Origin: Takakia lepidozioides | Lineage: Eukaryota; Streptophyta; Takakiopsida; Takakiales; Takakiaceae | DNA length: 64,000 nt | Assembly (NCBI GenBank): GCA_030704615.1 | Contig: CM060734.1 | Span: 8,556,001-8,620,000, forward strand | Reading direction: 5' to 3' | Shown: positions 44,701 to 56,081 of the stretch, piece by piece | Numbering within the stretch: position 1 is the stretch's first letter | Layout of the letters: the number at the start of each line of letters is the position of its first letter | Position numbers and translations under genes: made by a program | Notes under the pieces: generated by a model | Database searches by the model: none | Told to the model about the DNA's origin: nothing | The model's input: only the letters and a program-made list of their open reading frames with translations

Positions 44701-46940
44701 CTAAGTCTTAGGCCTCTTATGCCGTCCATCAGACTCCTGCAATCGACGACGGTCTGCACGCTCATCGGCCTCCCACTGTCCCTTTTTTAATGCAATGTAG
44801 GGATGATATCGCGCAGGTCCCCAGTCATCATAAATGGTCGAATCCATGTTCTGTAGAAACCCTGTCAGGCACATCAATTCAAATACCCTGATCGTTCTGG
44901 CTGGATGATGCAGCAGCTTGGCCACAAGCCCGAACTCATACCCTCCCAATATAGGCATATTGGCATCGATAGCAAAGTGAAAATGAATGCACCACCTCGC
45001 CAATACTCCACAAAAGATCGACGCCATGAAACACAATGGATCATAATGAGAGCTATTTCTGATCGCCGATAATGTCCAGACATAGGCAGCTCCGTGCAAA
45101 TCTTGTCCATCTGTGCCTGCACGACACCTGCGATAGGCCCTATCGATCATGGACTGAAACTTTTCCTTATCCAACACAATAGCCATAAGTGGCTGCACCA
45201 TTTCCAAATAACTGCTCTTGAGTACTTCTCTTCAGGCAATGGGCGTGCATTGAGGAACCCGCAAGATGGTAGACGATTCCATGACCGATTGTCAGCCTGG
45301 CGTCCCCGATAGGTATCCAACCTTTTCTCCAACTGCTGGTAGTACAGGAAACAACGGCTGGCAGGATCGCCCACTGTAAAAAGAAATTGGTCTGGATTGG
45401 CTGCCTCCAGATCCCCTCTTATAACCATTTCCACTGCCAAGTTCTCCAAATGATGCGTACACATAAACTCCCAGTCCTCTTCAAAATCTATGGGCTCCTC
45501 TGCCCCATTGAGAGCTGCTTTCAGGATATCGCTATCATACAAATACCCCTGACTAAGGCTATCGGCATGACAGATACACCCAATACACAAGGATATGGCT
45601 CCCCAACAAATATGGAGCTTGCACCGAAACATCCATCAATCGTTCTAACTCCTCCAATTGAGCAGTTGCTGCATTCTGCAAGGTCGCAAATTCTGCCTCT
45701 GCCATAGCCTCATACTTGTCCAAATCGGCCTCCGACTTCGCATATCACTCCTTAGGATCCATCATGGTAGGAGGTCGCTTCTCCAGTTCAGCCTTCTGCT
45801 CCAGAGCCTCTGCTTTTTCAATTCTGCAATTCGAGCATCCTTGTGCTGCGATCGTTATGTCTGCATCGCAATAAGTGCATCTTTCTCTGCAATAGTCCTA
45901 ACATACCGAGCGTCCCATGTCTTCCATTGCTCTCTCAATTTCTCAACCTCCTTGGAATCTGCCTCTATCTTTTTTTTCAACTCATCCCAGCCTTTCTGCA
46001 ATTGTTGATTGTGCGATAGAGCTGCGGCATGGCTAACTCGCAAATCGATCAATTCTTTGTGCACATCCTCAATATCGATGGCCTCTGCTGCCACCACTTG
46101 CAGGCCTGCGACTAAATCACGGAGTCTGGCTGAAAAAGAAGGATTTGTCTGGCTTGCTACATCATTTCCCTTTGATAGAACCATCGCATTACCCACATTG
46201 GTTGTCGCTGTCTCTATCGCTGCAGCCTTCTCTCCAGCAGCGCTACTTTCTGCCTTCACTTTTTCTGGTGCATTAAGGTCCTCAATAGGGAGTGGTACTA
46301 CCAATTGATGACTAAGAATCATAGACAAATAAGTTGCAGACAGCAAACCAGATCGGTTTTTCCAGCTCTCCTCTTAGCCAGCATCTCTTCATGGATCTTC
46401 CCACACAAGAATTCGGCCCAATTGATACGCAATCCTTGAAAGCTCGCCACCATAGAATTCAATTAAGTCTTAGCCACGTATGTGGCCACCTTCTTCAAAA
46501 CTAATCGACTGACCGCAAATTTCAACCATTCCATCAAATCGGGTCTCTTCACCTTCTGAGGTGTCCACCCACCACTCGAATTGAAAGCAGTGGGACCTCG
46601 TGAAGTTATCGTTTGTATTAAAACTTGCGTCTTTAAAACCATCGACCTCCTGCTCTGCTCCAGGGAATCGTAAAACCTCTGTAATTGTCTGCGCATCAAC
46701 CACAATATCCACTCCATTGACTATTCCACTTCTCCTGAGAGGATCACATGAACCGTAGTACTGCATAACCACTGCCATGAGCGGTTTCGGCAAATCGTTC
46801 GACAAAACGAGGAAGTCATATATTCCTGCTTCCCTCCACTTCCTCTGCTCTCCATCGCCCAAAACTAAGGGAGTGTCACAAAGCTTCATGTCTGCCCCTA
46901 TCATAGAAAGCGACAATTTGTTGCTCTTCGATCGTCCCAT
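44701..46940 (-). pseudogene. Degenerate plant mobile-element protein with coiled coil
   Basis: Starts MGRSKSNKLSLSMIG (ATG about 46940) and continues IVNGVDIVVDAQTITEVLRFPGAE. It then shifts frame to WLKFAVSRLVLKKVATYV and NWAEFLCGKIHEEMLAKRRAGKT. This order resembles the 'putative plant transposon protein' domain found in gag-like proteins of plant elements. A coiled-coil block follows (46346-45855: KELIDLRVSHAAALSHNQQLQ, KEVEKLREQWK). Then comes an unclassified C-terminal segment (about 45560-44701) with FEEDWEFMCTHHLENLA and DSTIYDDWGPARYHPYI. Three or more frame changes and stops break it. The family assignment is tentative. Confidence 0.4.
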
Positions 46941-46999
46941 TGTGCACACGCGGATACAACAATCGCTCTTTCTCACAACCCTCACAGCACTTGAAAAAT

Positions 47000-47704
47000 G
47001 CCAAGCCCGTCACTTACACTCTCAAGACACGCGAGCAAAGAATGAAAGTCGAAAAACGATGACGCCTCAATGACAGTAGCGGCCCCACTCCTATCCATAA
47101 ACCTAACAGCTGTCACTATCTGGTGCAATCTTCAGTCCGTAATTAATACTCCTAACCATCTCTCATAACTGTCATTTCTTTCTCTGCCGGCTGAACCGTA
47201 CGGCACCACTAACCATTCATGATGACACTGTACCATTTCTGTTTTTGTAAATGACCCTCCCCCCACTTAACCTAGATTCTGCCCTTACAATCGGTTGATG
47301 GGGTTGAGCGGGAAGAACATGAGGGACAAGCAATAGGATGGAGATCCGGCAGGCAACAAAGAGGGGGCTCATTCCCAAGAGGCCTCCCACCTGTTCGTAG
47401 GTATGCTATCTAAATATTCGTCTCTTGTCTTTCCATTCTATTTTTCTCCCCCATGTATAAGCTTCTTCATGCATGCTTTCATGTATATGAAGAACTAATA
47501 AAATGAGGATGAAGCTAGATTAAGCTGGTACTACAAGAAATTCCACTCTGACTGGAATTCCTGCTTCTCCACTCTTTCTTCTCTCTTGCTATTAAATGTC
47601 TCTCCTCTTGTTATTTGGAGCCACTGGCCTCTGTGGGCAGCCCTTCGTACTCCCACTTTATGGAATATATGGAAATCTAGGTGTTCCTCGGTGTATGATG
47701 GGAG
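47000..47704. other. No gene seen
   Basis: Upstream flank of the degenerate mobile-element gene. No motif, repeat or coding frame is convincing. Confidence 0.35.
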
Positions 47705-47975
47705 GGCAGTTGCAGCCTACGGTGGACCAAAAATGTTGTCACAACACTGTTTTTTGGGACCTTGATTAGTTGTAAATTATCATACTCCTAAATGGCAATG
47801 TTGATAGTGAAAAAGGACTAAGCTATGAATAAAGTCTTTAATGGTCAATAACAGACGGTTGAGATCGTAAATTGAAGCGAATCCAATGGTTGAGGATTCG
47901 CCACAACCCCCTTTATGTATTTTTAGGGACTCATGGTGTTTCTCATTTTGGTACACCGTAGGCTGCAACTACCCG
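47705..47975. mobile_element. Candidate MITE with ~28-bp terminal inverted repeats
   Basis: The left end reads GGGCAGTTGCAGCCTACGGTGG then ACCAAAA. The right end is its inverted copy (15-base core TTGCAGCCTACGGTG at 47710-47724 and its complement at 47954-47968; two mismatches over about 28 bases). The ~270-bp interior has no coding capacity. Size and structure fit a small non-autonomous DNA transposon. Target-site duplication was not resolved. Confidence 0.5.
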
Positions 47976-48290
47976 GGAACACTCCATGTGCTAGGGTTAT
48001 TTTGTGTAGAATTCACTCGGACCTTTTGTCTAAAGCCAGGAAAACCTGGTTTGTGCTTTGTGCAGCTGTTCCCAAATGTTCACAAAGGAGGAAACTGCAA
48101 CTACTCACTGCTTTTGACAACACCTGGGCTAAGGGCGGCAAACTCTACTCCAGATCCTATAATTCCATTATTAACTGGAACGACAACCTCCCTGCTAGCT
48201 GGAACCTCTGCTAGCGCTCGCTCGTCCCCCACCGATGGGGAAGAGTCTGATGCCAATTGGAGGCAGAAGAACACGAGCTCACACGAGCTC
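47976..48290 (+). mobile_element. 3' fragment of an L1 LINE
   Basis: Plus-strand reading frames contain VLGLFCVEFTRTFCLK, LLLTTPGLRAANSTPDPII and GTTTSLLAGTSASA..PTDGEESDANWR. They match, block by block, the C-terminal tail of the minus-strand LINE at 39168-38800 (VLGLFCSGFTQTPCLK, GTTTSRHAGSSASA..AEGEDADVNWR). Only the last part of the element is present. Confidence 0.75.
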
Positions 48291-48299
48291 ACACAAACT

Positions 48300-48650
48300 A
48301 ATGCATATATAAAATCATCACTCAGATACAGTCAAGCCAAGTGCACCCCATGTCATAGGGAATCTACACTACGACGCCATAGCTAGACGCCGTGGCTCAA
48401 CTCGAGAAACATGAGCCTCCTCGCGCTTGCCGTGGAGATAACCACTCCAGGGGCCTAAACATGCTTTGACCCCTAGATTGACACTTCGGCCAAGTATCAA
48501 TATATAAAACTAGTTATTTCGTAGCTACTTTCACAATGGTGGTAAATTAACTTGACAGCTGTCGTGCGCATACATATCACTACACAACTACATCGTTGTC
48601 CACATCACACAACACATATGCACACCACACACACTAGTTTGTCACTAGTC
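48300..48650 (-). mobile_element. Solo LTR-like fragment related to the 54-kb Ty3 LTR
   Basis: Shares GACAGCTGTCAAGTTAA, GCGATATGTATGCGCACGAC-like wording, ATAACTAGTTTTAT and CTCGAGTTGAGCC in the same order with the LTR at 54002-54436. Sequence between is diverged. No internal element sequence adjoins it. Confidence 0.6.
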
Positions 48651-48699
48651 TACCACTAGCACTACAACGGTCGGGTTGGGGAAGGGGGTGTAGCGACGG

Positions 48700-49560
48700 C
48701 CCAACGACGGCCCAAGCGACGCTAATCGTGTATTTTCGGGCCGGTGGAAATAAAAAATCTGCAACACCCCTGCCTTCACATATGCGTCGCTATGGAGGAG
48801 TTGCAGATTGCGGACTTAAGGCGACGTGGGGGGGGGGTCGTAGATTGTGCCACCCAGGAGTCCCAGCTTTGCGACGCTCCTGGCGTCGGTTATACATGCA
48901 ACGTCTTAGGCGTCGCATGTGGTGGGAGCCTGCGGTGCCCGACCGGTGACGCGAACAACGTCGCATTCCAGAGCGACGCCCTATGCGTCGCCCCTCCACT
49001 GCGTCGTCGTTTCCGTGCGACGGTTTTTATTTGAAGTTTTTAAATAATTACTGTTAATTATAAATTGTTCTTGTTTAATCCATTTCGTGCGACGTCCTGT
49101 GCATTGCAGTAAAACTGCGACGTTTTTCACTTTTTTTTTTAAATTAGACATTTTCTTTTTCGAAGTGCCCGCGTCTGCGACGTCTTTCGAGTAATAGCAA
49201 TTTTTATTTTTTTTCCCTTTGGGGTTATTGTAATTGTTTTTATGCCCCGCCTACGACGTCAGGGGTGTCGCGGGCATCGCAGTAAAACTGCGACGCTTTT
49301 GGGGGCCCCAATATGTGCCCCTATGTGCGACGACAGAGACGTCACATTCAATCTGCGACGATTTTATTCAAATTGAATTTTAGGGGGCCCCAATTTGCGA
49401 CGCCTTGGGCGTCGGAGTAAACCTGCGACGGTTTTGTTTTAAAAAATATATTAGGGTGGCCCCCATCTGCGACGCCCTGGGCGTCGCATTAAACCTGCGA
49501 CGCTTTTTTTCTAGATTTTTAGGGCGGCCCCCAGATTTGCGACGCCTGGGAGGTCGCACC
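48700..49560. repeat. Array of GCGACGCC...GGCGTCGC palindromic units
   Basis: About fifteen GCGACG/CGTCGC motifs, often paired as TTTGCGACGCC-TGGGCGTCGCA and followed by ACCTGCGACG, alternate with T-rich spacers. In the right half the spacing becomes regular at 65-75 bp. Comparable short inverted motifs occur in subterminal regions of CACTA elements. CACTACAA at 48659 could be one terminus, but no opposite end was found. Confidence 0.65.
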
Positions 49561-50590
49561 AGGGTTTGAGGCCCGGATTAGGATTGGGAGTTTAGGGTTA
49601 GGTTTAGGTTTAGGGAATTTGGGGATTGTCCACATTTAGTTTAAATCAAGACTGAATGAAAGAGCACACATCATGCGCATGCGTATATACGTATATACTT
49701 GAAAATTGACCTCAAAGGTCATGTACATCATCCCTACTACTCACCCTGGCCCTCCGAACTCCCGGGCTAGATCCCTCATTAGCTGCGTCACCGTCGTCAT
49801 CGCCGTCGTCATCACCATCACCGTCGGTCTCAGTCTCACTCACATGACTATCATCACTCTCACTACCCTCACTATCGCCACTCTCATCATCGTGGTTCTC
49901 CCCGTCATCACCCTCAACACCTGGCTAAACCTGCAAAGACAACCTCTTCCTCCTCCTCCTGTTCTTGAGCATCTTACATGCCTTCATGCGTGTAACGAGG
50001 CCAACATACCCATGGATCTTGGCATACTCCACCTCCTCAACGGAGGGATGTCTTGCATACCTTTTTGTCTACACATGAATACAAACAAATAAAATTTACG
50101 CATTAGAAAGAGAGAGAGAAGATTAGCGAAGACATACACGAAGAAAAAAACAAATAAACAAAATCGATAGGGAATGAAGATCTTACAAAGCGGGCGGCGA
50201 ACGATTTGGCTCCTCCCGGGCTAAATTTGTGCGTGGAATCCCCCTTCTCTAGGCGAAAGGTGGCTGCCTCACGACCCGAGCAAACCTCGGCTTTTTTTCC
50301 CATCAGTCTCCTCGGCAATGGGACCTCCCACGACTCCTAGGCATCTGGCTTTTTAGGTTACCAGGCGGTGTCCCCCTTCTCAGTCTCCATGGCCTGTCAT
50401 GTGAGGTTATTTTTTCCTCATCATCCATATATCTAGCCTATCTCAGGCCCTCTTCTGAAAAGTAAAAAATAAAAAATAAATTCCAGATCAGGATTATAGA
50501 CATGTTCCAAAGGTCAGATTTTTTGGATTGATTTGGATCAGAAGTAATGGCCATTTGTGTTGCAGTAGGTCATGTTGGTGTTTATGAATA
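49561..50590. other. No gene recognised
   Basis: Contains a short telomere-like TTTAGGG/TTAGGG patch at 49586-49620 and a TCATCGTCATCACC-rich stretch around 49790-49920 whose plus-strand frame (49706-50092) is low-complexity. No domain is seen. Confidence 0.4.
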
Positions 50591-50599
50591 TGAAATTAA

Positions 50600-50825
50600 T
50601 CCAAAAGGCAAAGTACAGATGAGCGAGGAAAAAATAACCTTGAAATGCCAAGAGGGGATACCACCCCGGAACCCGAACTAAAAACCAGGCCTAAAGAAAG
50701 ATACGAAAGGAGGGTGGTGTAAAGAGTGGACAAAGAACTACTTGGAGGCATAAAAAAGTTGGGCCTTAATCTTTGTTACGACCCTTTTTGTGCCTCCAAT
50801 TAACCTCCCTATCATCATCCCTATC
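50600..50825 (-). mobile_element. 3' fragment of an L1 LINE
   Basis: Shares GAGGAAAAAATAACCT and the segment TTGTGCCTCCARTTAAC..CCTATCATCATCC-like with the 3' part of the LINE at 38.5-38.9 kb, in the same relative order and on the same strand. It is the third L1 3' end in the window. Confidence 0.55.
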
Positions 50826-51200
50826 AATACATGAATCGAGACGTTCGTTTTGTTTTGTTTGTTTGATTTGTAGAGTTGCGATGTCCCAAACTGCTGGGCC
50901 CCACCTGAGTGCTTGGTACCGTTGGAAAGCCCTCCATGAGGACAGGTGCACCGACTTGGTCTCATGATTTTTGGACCAGTGGTGTGGGAGATGTTGAATT
51001 TCAAGTAGTTTTGGTCTCTGGAAATTCACAAAAAATAGCAAAGTGGGCTTTCCTGGGACAATGACCGGAGCCTCGACATGAGAGATATCAATGAAAATGT
51101 CTTCGGTTCAAATCAAGTCGTGGTCCTGTTAAAAATGATTAGACTTGGATTACTTAGATGACATTGGACACTTGGGCCAACGGCACAGGCTACCCTAGTG
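50826..51200 (+). repeat. Third copy of the SINE-like family (inverted relative to 10-11 kb)
   Basis: Reads GAGTTGCGATGTCCCAAACT through GGTACCGTTGGAAAGCCCTC and GGTGTGGGAGAT, then the B-box-like TCGGTTCAAATC at about 51103, and ends in ACTTGGGCCAACGGCACAGGCTACCCTAGT. It is therefore the reverse of the 10.0-11.1 kb units, including their flanking CTAGGGTAGCC block. A/T-rich poly-purine sequence follows. Confidence 0.65.
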
Positions 51201-51342
51201 AGTTATAGGGCCTCCGTCTCCTTTCTTTTAAAAAAAGAAAGCAAAAAAGAAAGCAAAAAAGAAAGAAAATTGGGAAGCAAAAACTGCTAATAAGGCAGTT
51301 ATGGGATGAAGGAAAAAAAAAATTTCTTCCTTCCTCCCATAC

Positions 51343-52530
51343 TTGCAGCTCTCCTCTGATACCTCTATCTTTTTTGGGTCTCGCCTGTATCATTCTTCCT
51401 CCAATAACAATCTCTTCTTTGTTCAAGTTTTGCCTCTCATGAGGCTAACAGATGTCAATAAGGATGACATAGGTCTCTCTGTTCTCCCCTGGCTGTCTGG
51501 AGACAACATTCCGCCAAATGTGGGAACCAAAAAAGGGCGTCCTTATATGGTGGCCACATACGCGGCTGGGATGAAGTTGATCGAGGCAATGATGTCTTCG
51601 CAGAAGTACTCCCGAAAGCTCGAGAAATCCCACTCCAACGAAGATCTGCAAGTTATGCCAGCAGCGGCAGAGGCCTCTCCGTCAGTTTCTCTGGCCCCTA
51701 TGGACCTGGCTCTCTCTTCTCCACCAGTGGTGAGCCCTGAGCATCTTTCTATTCCCATGTGCATCTATTTTTCTGAATATGGTGCGCCCTCATGCTCGGT
51801 CCTAGCTGATGACAGCTCTGATCCTCTCTCCTTCGATCTTCCATCCATGGCCTTCCCCAGGCACTCACCGACTTCTTCTGCCCTATCTACAATTGCAGAA
51901 TTCATGGGGGTTCCATCTCTTCCCTGCCCTCTCTTCTCCAGTATTGATAAGAACTCCTCTTCCCTAAATGTTTGTTGTTCTCACTCTGACCCTGGTTCGG
52001 TGCCAATTTGGATTGTGGAAACGCCAGAAGTTCCTGCTCCTGTAGGATTCAAGTGGATCTCTTCTCCGCTCCCTCTTGACCCTGAATGAAGTTCGATGTT
52101 TCTCCTTTATAGCCATCAACTCGTGCTATCAACACGGGCTTGCTTGATATTCCTCCATGAGTTGGTGCCTGTCCTCTTGGAACATTAGAGGCATAGGCTC
52201 TGATGCCTCTACGCCCAAGCGTCGCAAACTTCAGCACTGGGCTTCCTCTCTTATTTCTGCTAATGGTATTTTGTTTTTGCAAGAACATAAATTAGACTCT
52301 AAGAAGATTAGTGCTCTTGGTCACTCACTTTGGCCTCTCTCTTCTTCTTGGTGGAACCCTACAATTATGGATACAAGAGGGGGTACTGCTATTCTGATTT
52401 CCCCATCTATTGCCTCTTGCTTCCTCAAAGTCGAAACCTGGATGCCAGGAAGGGTTCAATGAGCATTTACTACCTCTTCCTCTATCTTTGGCTCTTGCGC
52501 TTTCATAAATGTGAATGCCATGTGCATTTC
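51343..52530 (+). mobile_element. 5' part of an L1 LINE: ORF1 tail and endonuclease start
   Basis: Plus strand. An open frame (to 52089) ends the first protein, which has no recognised domain. A new frame at 52157 begins MSWCLSSWNIRGIG and continues FLQEHKLDSKKI and TRGGTAILIS, the start of a plant L1 ORF2 endonuclease. An in-frame TGA near 52460 is followed in the same frame by AFTTSSSIFGSCAFINVNA, also endonuclease-like. The element is then lost in the satellite at 52.7 kb. It is a 3'-truncated copy, unusual because LINEs normally lose the 5' end. Confidence 0.65.
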
Positions 52531-52744
52531 CATAGGACGGATAGAACTTTGTCACTGTGCCTCTTTCAATTCCCTCTGTCCATGTGCAAGGTGCTGGCAC
52601 GCTCCCCCCCATACCGTTAGCAGTTATTGCGCAAAGGCTAGGGGCCGCATTTCCGAGACCAGGTTCATGAAAAACTCTGACAGTGGATTTTTTGGAGTGT
52701 GGGCTCGCCGAATTCGTGGATATGCTTCCGCGCTCGCAAAGTTG

Positions 52745-53080
52745 AGTGTGGACGGAAATGCGGTGCCGCATTTCCATCCACTATGACACCTAACACATGG
52801 TGGAATGGAAATGTGGTACCGTATTTCCGTCCGGGCTCTTCCTTTCAAGGAGAGTGGACAGAAATGTGGCACCGCATTTGCACTGTGACACCTAACACAT
52901 GGTGGAACGGAAATGTGGTGCCGAATTTCCGTCCGGGCTCTTCCATTCAAAGAGTCTAGACGGAAATCCGGCACTTACACCTAACACATGGTGGAACGGA
53001 CCCGCATTTCCGTCTGAGCGCTCCCTTTCACACCCTAACACATGTTGGAACGGAAATGTGGTGCCGCATTACTGTCCAGA
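52745..53080. repeat. Satellite-like repeats with GGAAATGYGGTGCCGCATTTCC palindrome
   Basis: Four to five units contain ACACCTAACACATGGTGGA followed by a self-complementary block CGGAAATGTGGTGCCGCATT and CCGTCCGGGCTCTTCC. The anchor starts at 52786-52788, 52888, 52977 and 53030, so spacing shortens (about 101, 89, 53 bases). Confidence 0.8.
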
Positions 53081-53089
53081 CTCAATCTA

Positions 53090-53914
53090 AGATGCCTCTC
53101 TTACAGTAGTCATTATTCACCATTTCGACTCAAAATCATTGAGAAGGTCAGCAAACGGAAACAGAAGAGTACAAACGCCAGGAGTTACTAGACTCCTATT
53201 GTGCCATGTTGGTGCATAAGATAAGAAGTCCCATGACAGAAGACGACAGAACTTGCAGACCTCATTGAACAACACATGAATCCCACATCGACTACTTAAA
53301 AAATCCCAGGAAATTGTCATTCACAGGAGGAATCCATACGTCACCAAAATCATTTATTATTCTCGAGGGGAACAAGTCTTAGCATCTCTCCTCTCAATAC
53401 CATTCTCCCCAAATGGATTCTATAAGAAAGCTCCAAGTACAGGACCACCCCCGCCTGCACCCTTTAAACACCCGTAAGAATGTTCATCATACGACAATGT
53501 CCCATTCATTTACCTATGCCGCTGTGTTGATATCGACAACACGAACGACGGAGTCGTCAAAAAACATGTCCAGAATGAGGAGTGGCGCGGTATTTGTCTA
53601 GTCACCATTGCCGATATCTTGATGGAGATGACACACATGAAGATACAACACATCTATATTCATGAGGTTCGTGAAAACATGCAGATATTCCAGGCCAAGT
53701 GGGAGCTCCTCTACAATATCGTTGTGATATTCGCGTACATCCAACACAAACCTGTTCCGATTCTCCCTCAGTATCAGCAAAATATTCCCGGGCCCAGAAA
53801 AATGAGTCAGCAAAAAGGTGAATTCCGTGGTGAAGCAACTCCTGTGAAATTATGTTCGGCGGATCAGTCAGACTAGATGGATTACTTGGATGCGACAGAT
53901 TTCTGTTATAATAA
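53090..53914. other. No gene supported
   Basis: A minus-strand segment near 53598-53813 reads DIVEELPLGLEYLHVF, which faintly recalls receptor-kinase wording, but no kinase motif follows in a usable frame. Otherwise nothing stands out. Confidence 0.3.
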
Positions 53915-54436
53915 CTGTCGTGCGCATACATATCGCTACACAACTACATCGCTGTCCAAACCACACCACACATATATGCACAATAAAGTAGTCTGCCACA
54001 ATGATAGAAATCCAACGAACACATTGTTGACACAAAACATGAAAACCAAACCATCACTCTTAGAAATAGTAGTCGAGTCAGGGGCACCCCAAGCTATGGG
54101 GACTCCACCCCACAACAACCTGTACCCCTACATAAGCACACTCAAATCTAAACGCATGCAGGAGCTCGGTCGCGCAGGCTCAACTCGAGAGAGATGAACT
54201 GCGCGACTGCCGCTCTCGTGAAGATAAGACGGACCAGGTGTCAAACTAAACTTGACACCTGATTTAACACTTGACCTAAATCCAAGTGTTAAATACAAAT
54301 AACTAGTTTTATTCTAGCTGTTTTCACACTATGCTTATTTAACTTGACAGCTGTCGTGCGCATACATATCGCTACACAACTACATCGCTGTCCAAACCAC
54401 ACCACACATATATGCACAATAAAGTAGTCTGCCACA
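53915..54436 (-). repeat. 3' LTR with a duplicated 88-bp end
   Basis: The LTR begins TGTGGCAGAC at 54436 next to a purine-rich AGGGGGGCGAT and appears to end ATTTCTATCA at about 54002. Its first ~85 bases recur exactly just beyond, so that 88 bases are identical at 53915-54002 and 54351-54438. A second, truncated LTR start abutting the first is the simplest reading. Confidence 0.75.
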
Positions 54437-54696
54437 ATCGCCCCCCTAGCTGGTGGATAGGTCCCTCTACCTCCAGATAGCTACAAGATGTAATAGCCAC
54501 AGCCGTACTAAGTCCTCTATCACTGTCCCTATTGTACTCAAACTCTATAGACCAAGAGGCCGGGTACAAGAGTAGTCCCATCGTTAGTCGCCATCTTGCA
54601 ATCTGTGAACTTGAGCCAGGACCTCGTGTGTTCAAGGTCTCCTAGTAGCTGGGCCTTGAGTTTCTTGTTAGCTTTCCATGGTTGTATCCACTCCCA

Positions 54697-54924
54697 CTAT
54701 CCAATGCAATGTGGACATAACCAATCCCCATCCGGAACCATCTCAAGAGGTGGAGTCAAGCATCCCATATGCCAACCTCTAGAGCATCGATCGCACACCA
54801 GCATGGTGGCTGCCCCTTTAGCAGACCCACACAACATGCACCTCAAACCTGCAGATATCACTACCAGGTTTGGGTCAATCCTGCCATCGACATTCGGAAG
54901 GTGACATGGCGCACAATTACGCAC
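54697..54924 (-). CDS. PHD finger domain of the Ty3 polyprotein
   Basis: A C4HC3 pattern is complete: CMLC, an 11-residue loop, CDRC, SRGWH, GC, LTPPLEMVPDGDWLC, PHC. In cellular proteins PHD fingers read histone H3 tails, especially the methylation state of K4. It lies just C-terminal to integrase and a LPSGVLVLEG segment like the integrase tail, and before the 3' LTR, where chromoviruses carry a chromodomain. A role in targeting integration is therefore inferred. A frame change separates it from integrase in this copy. Confidence 0.8.
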   Translation of the reverse strand: MRNCAPCHLPNVDGRIDPNLVVISAGLRCMLCGSAKGAATMLVCDRCSRGWHMGCLTPPLEMVPDGDWLCPHCIG

Positions 54925-55015
54925 ATGGTCCTTCCAAGTTATGCATCCCGACCCTCCAAGACCAAGACGCCTGAGGGCAAGACCTCTCGAACCCTCAAAA
55001 TAACACGTCCTGCAG

Positions 55016-56081
55016 TCACATCCAGGGTTGTAGGAGCAGTCTGCTGCAGATAGACATAGTCACCAGGGTTGAATCTCCGAACCCCAGGACGATAGCCCCA
55101 CCACGTATGGTAGCATACCTCAACGTATCACGGTGTTGTGCAATGGCAAGGTTCTCGAAAGCCATGGGCATGACTCTCTTGAACAACTCTGCACGCTGCT
55201 CACATGCACGTGCCCACACGTCCGGATCGTCAAGGTTAAGAACTGTAGCAGCTTCTTTGCGAATGGATGTAGGCAAATCCGGCTCTCGGCCAAAGAGAAG
55301 AAAGTATGGTGAGAAGGAGGCAAGTGATGCTTGCTTGTTGAACCTGTAGCCCATGGCTAACCAGGGTAACTGAAGGTCCCAATCTCCTAGGTGTCCCTTC
55401 TGCAAGCCATACTTGCGCAAACCCCTCTTTACTGTCTGAACAACTCTCTCTGCCAAGCCATCGGCCTCAGGATGATCCCGAGAAGTGGTGCGGTGGTCTA
55501 TCAAGGCCTTGTCACACAAAGCCTGAAACTCCCCCAAGAACTCTCTCCCTTGGTCCGTGAGTACCTCAGCTGGAGCACCGAATCGGCTAAGCACACAATC
55601 CAGGAATGCATACGCAGCTCCCTCACTAGCCTTATCAGGCAATGGAACCAATTCAATCCACTTGGAGAAGTGCTCCACCATCACCAACACGTACTTGTTG
55701 TGGGCGCATGGTCAGTGGCAACGGCCCTGCGAAGTCAAGACTCCACCTGTAGCCCAATCCCATGATCGGAAGAGGGTGCAATTGTGGAGTAGGGGCGTTG
55801 AATGAAGCACGCACCCTGTCACACACCATGCACCTAGCCACAAATTGTTGCACCTCTGTGTGCATACCACGCCACCAATACTGCCCCTGCAGTAGACTAT
55901 GAGTGCGTCGCACCCCAAAATGCCCCAACTCCTCATGGGCATGGCGCACTAACCGTGCCCGCTGTATTGGGTGAGGCACAATCCTCACTCGACCATCCTC
56001 CCACACTCGGAGTAGGTGTGTCCCCTCCCACTTGAACCTCTTGGCTCGTTGTAGGATCCGATCCCTCTCCTTGGCAGTCAA
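55016..56081 (-). pseudogene. Ty3 integrase
   Basis: The zinc domain HAHEELGHFGVRRTHSLLQG..CMVCDR gives H, H, C, C. The catalytic residues are the Asp in SLDFAGPL, the Asp in VLTDQGREFLG and the Glu in HPEADGLAERVV. Typical flanks are present (VEHFSKWIELVPL, FLLFGREPDLP). A frame change occurs near 55690 between the first Asp and MLVMVEHFSKW, and another near 55095 before the C-terminal tail. Confidence 0.9.

Noticed and set aside
48659-48666. CACTACAA as a CACTA transposon end
   Set aside because: No matching inverted end or 3-bp target duplication was found; kept only as a possibility under the GCGACG array.
49586-49620. Telomere-like TTTAGGG/TTAGGG patch
   Set aside because: Only a few imperfect units in unique surroundings; too short to indicate a telomere or fusion point.
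53598-53813. Receptor-kinase remnant (GLEYLH wording)
   Set aside because: No HRD, DFG or APE motif follows in any nearby frame; a single short resemblance is not enough.
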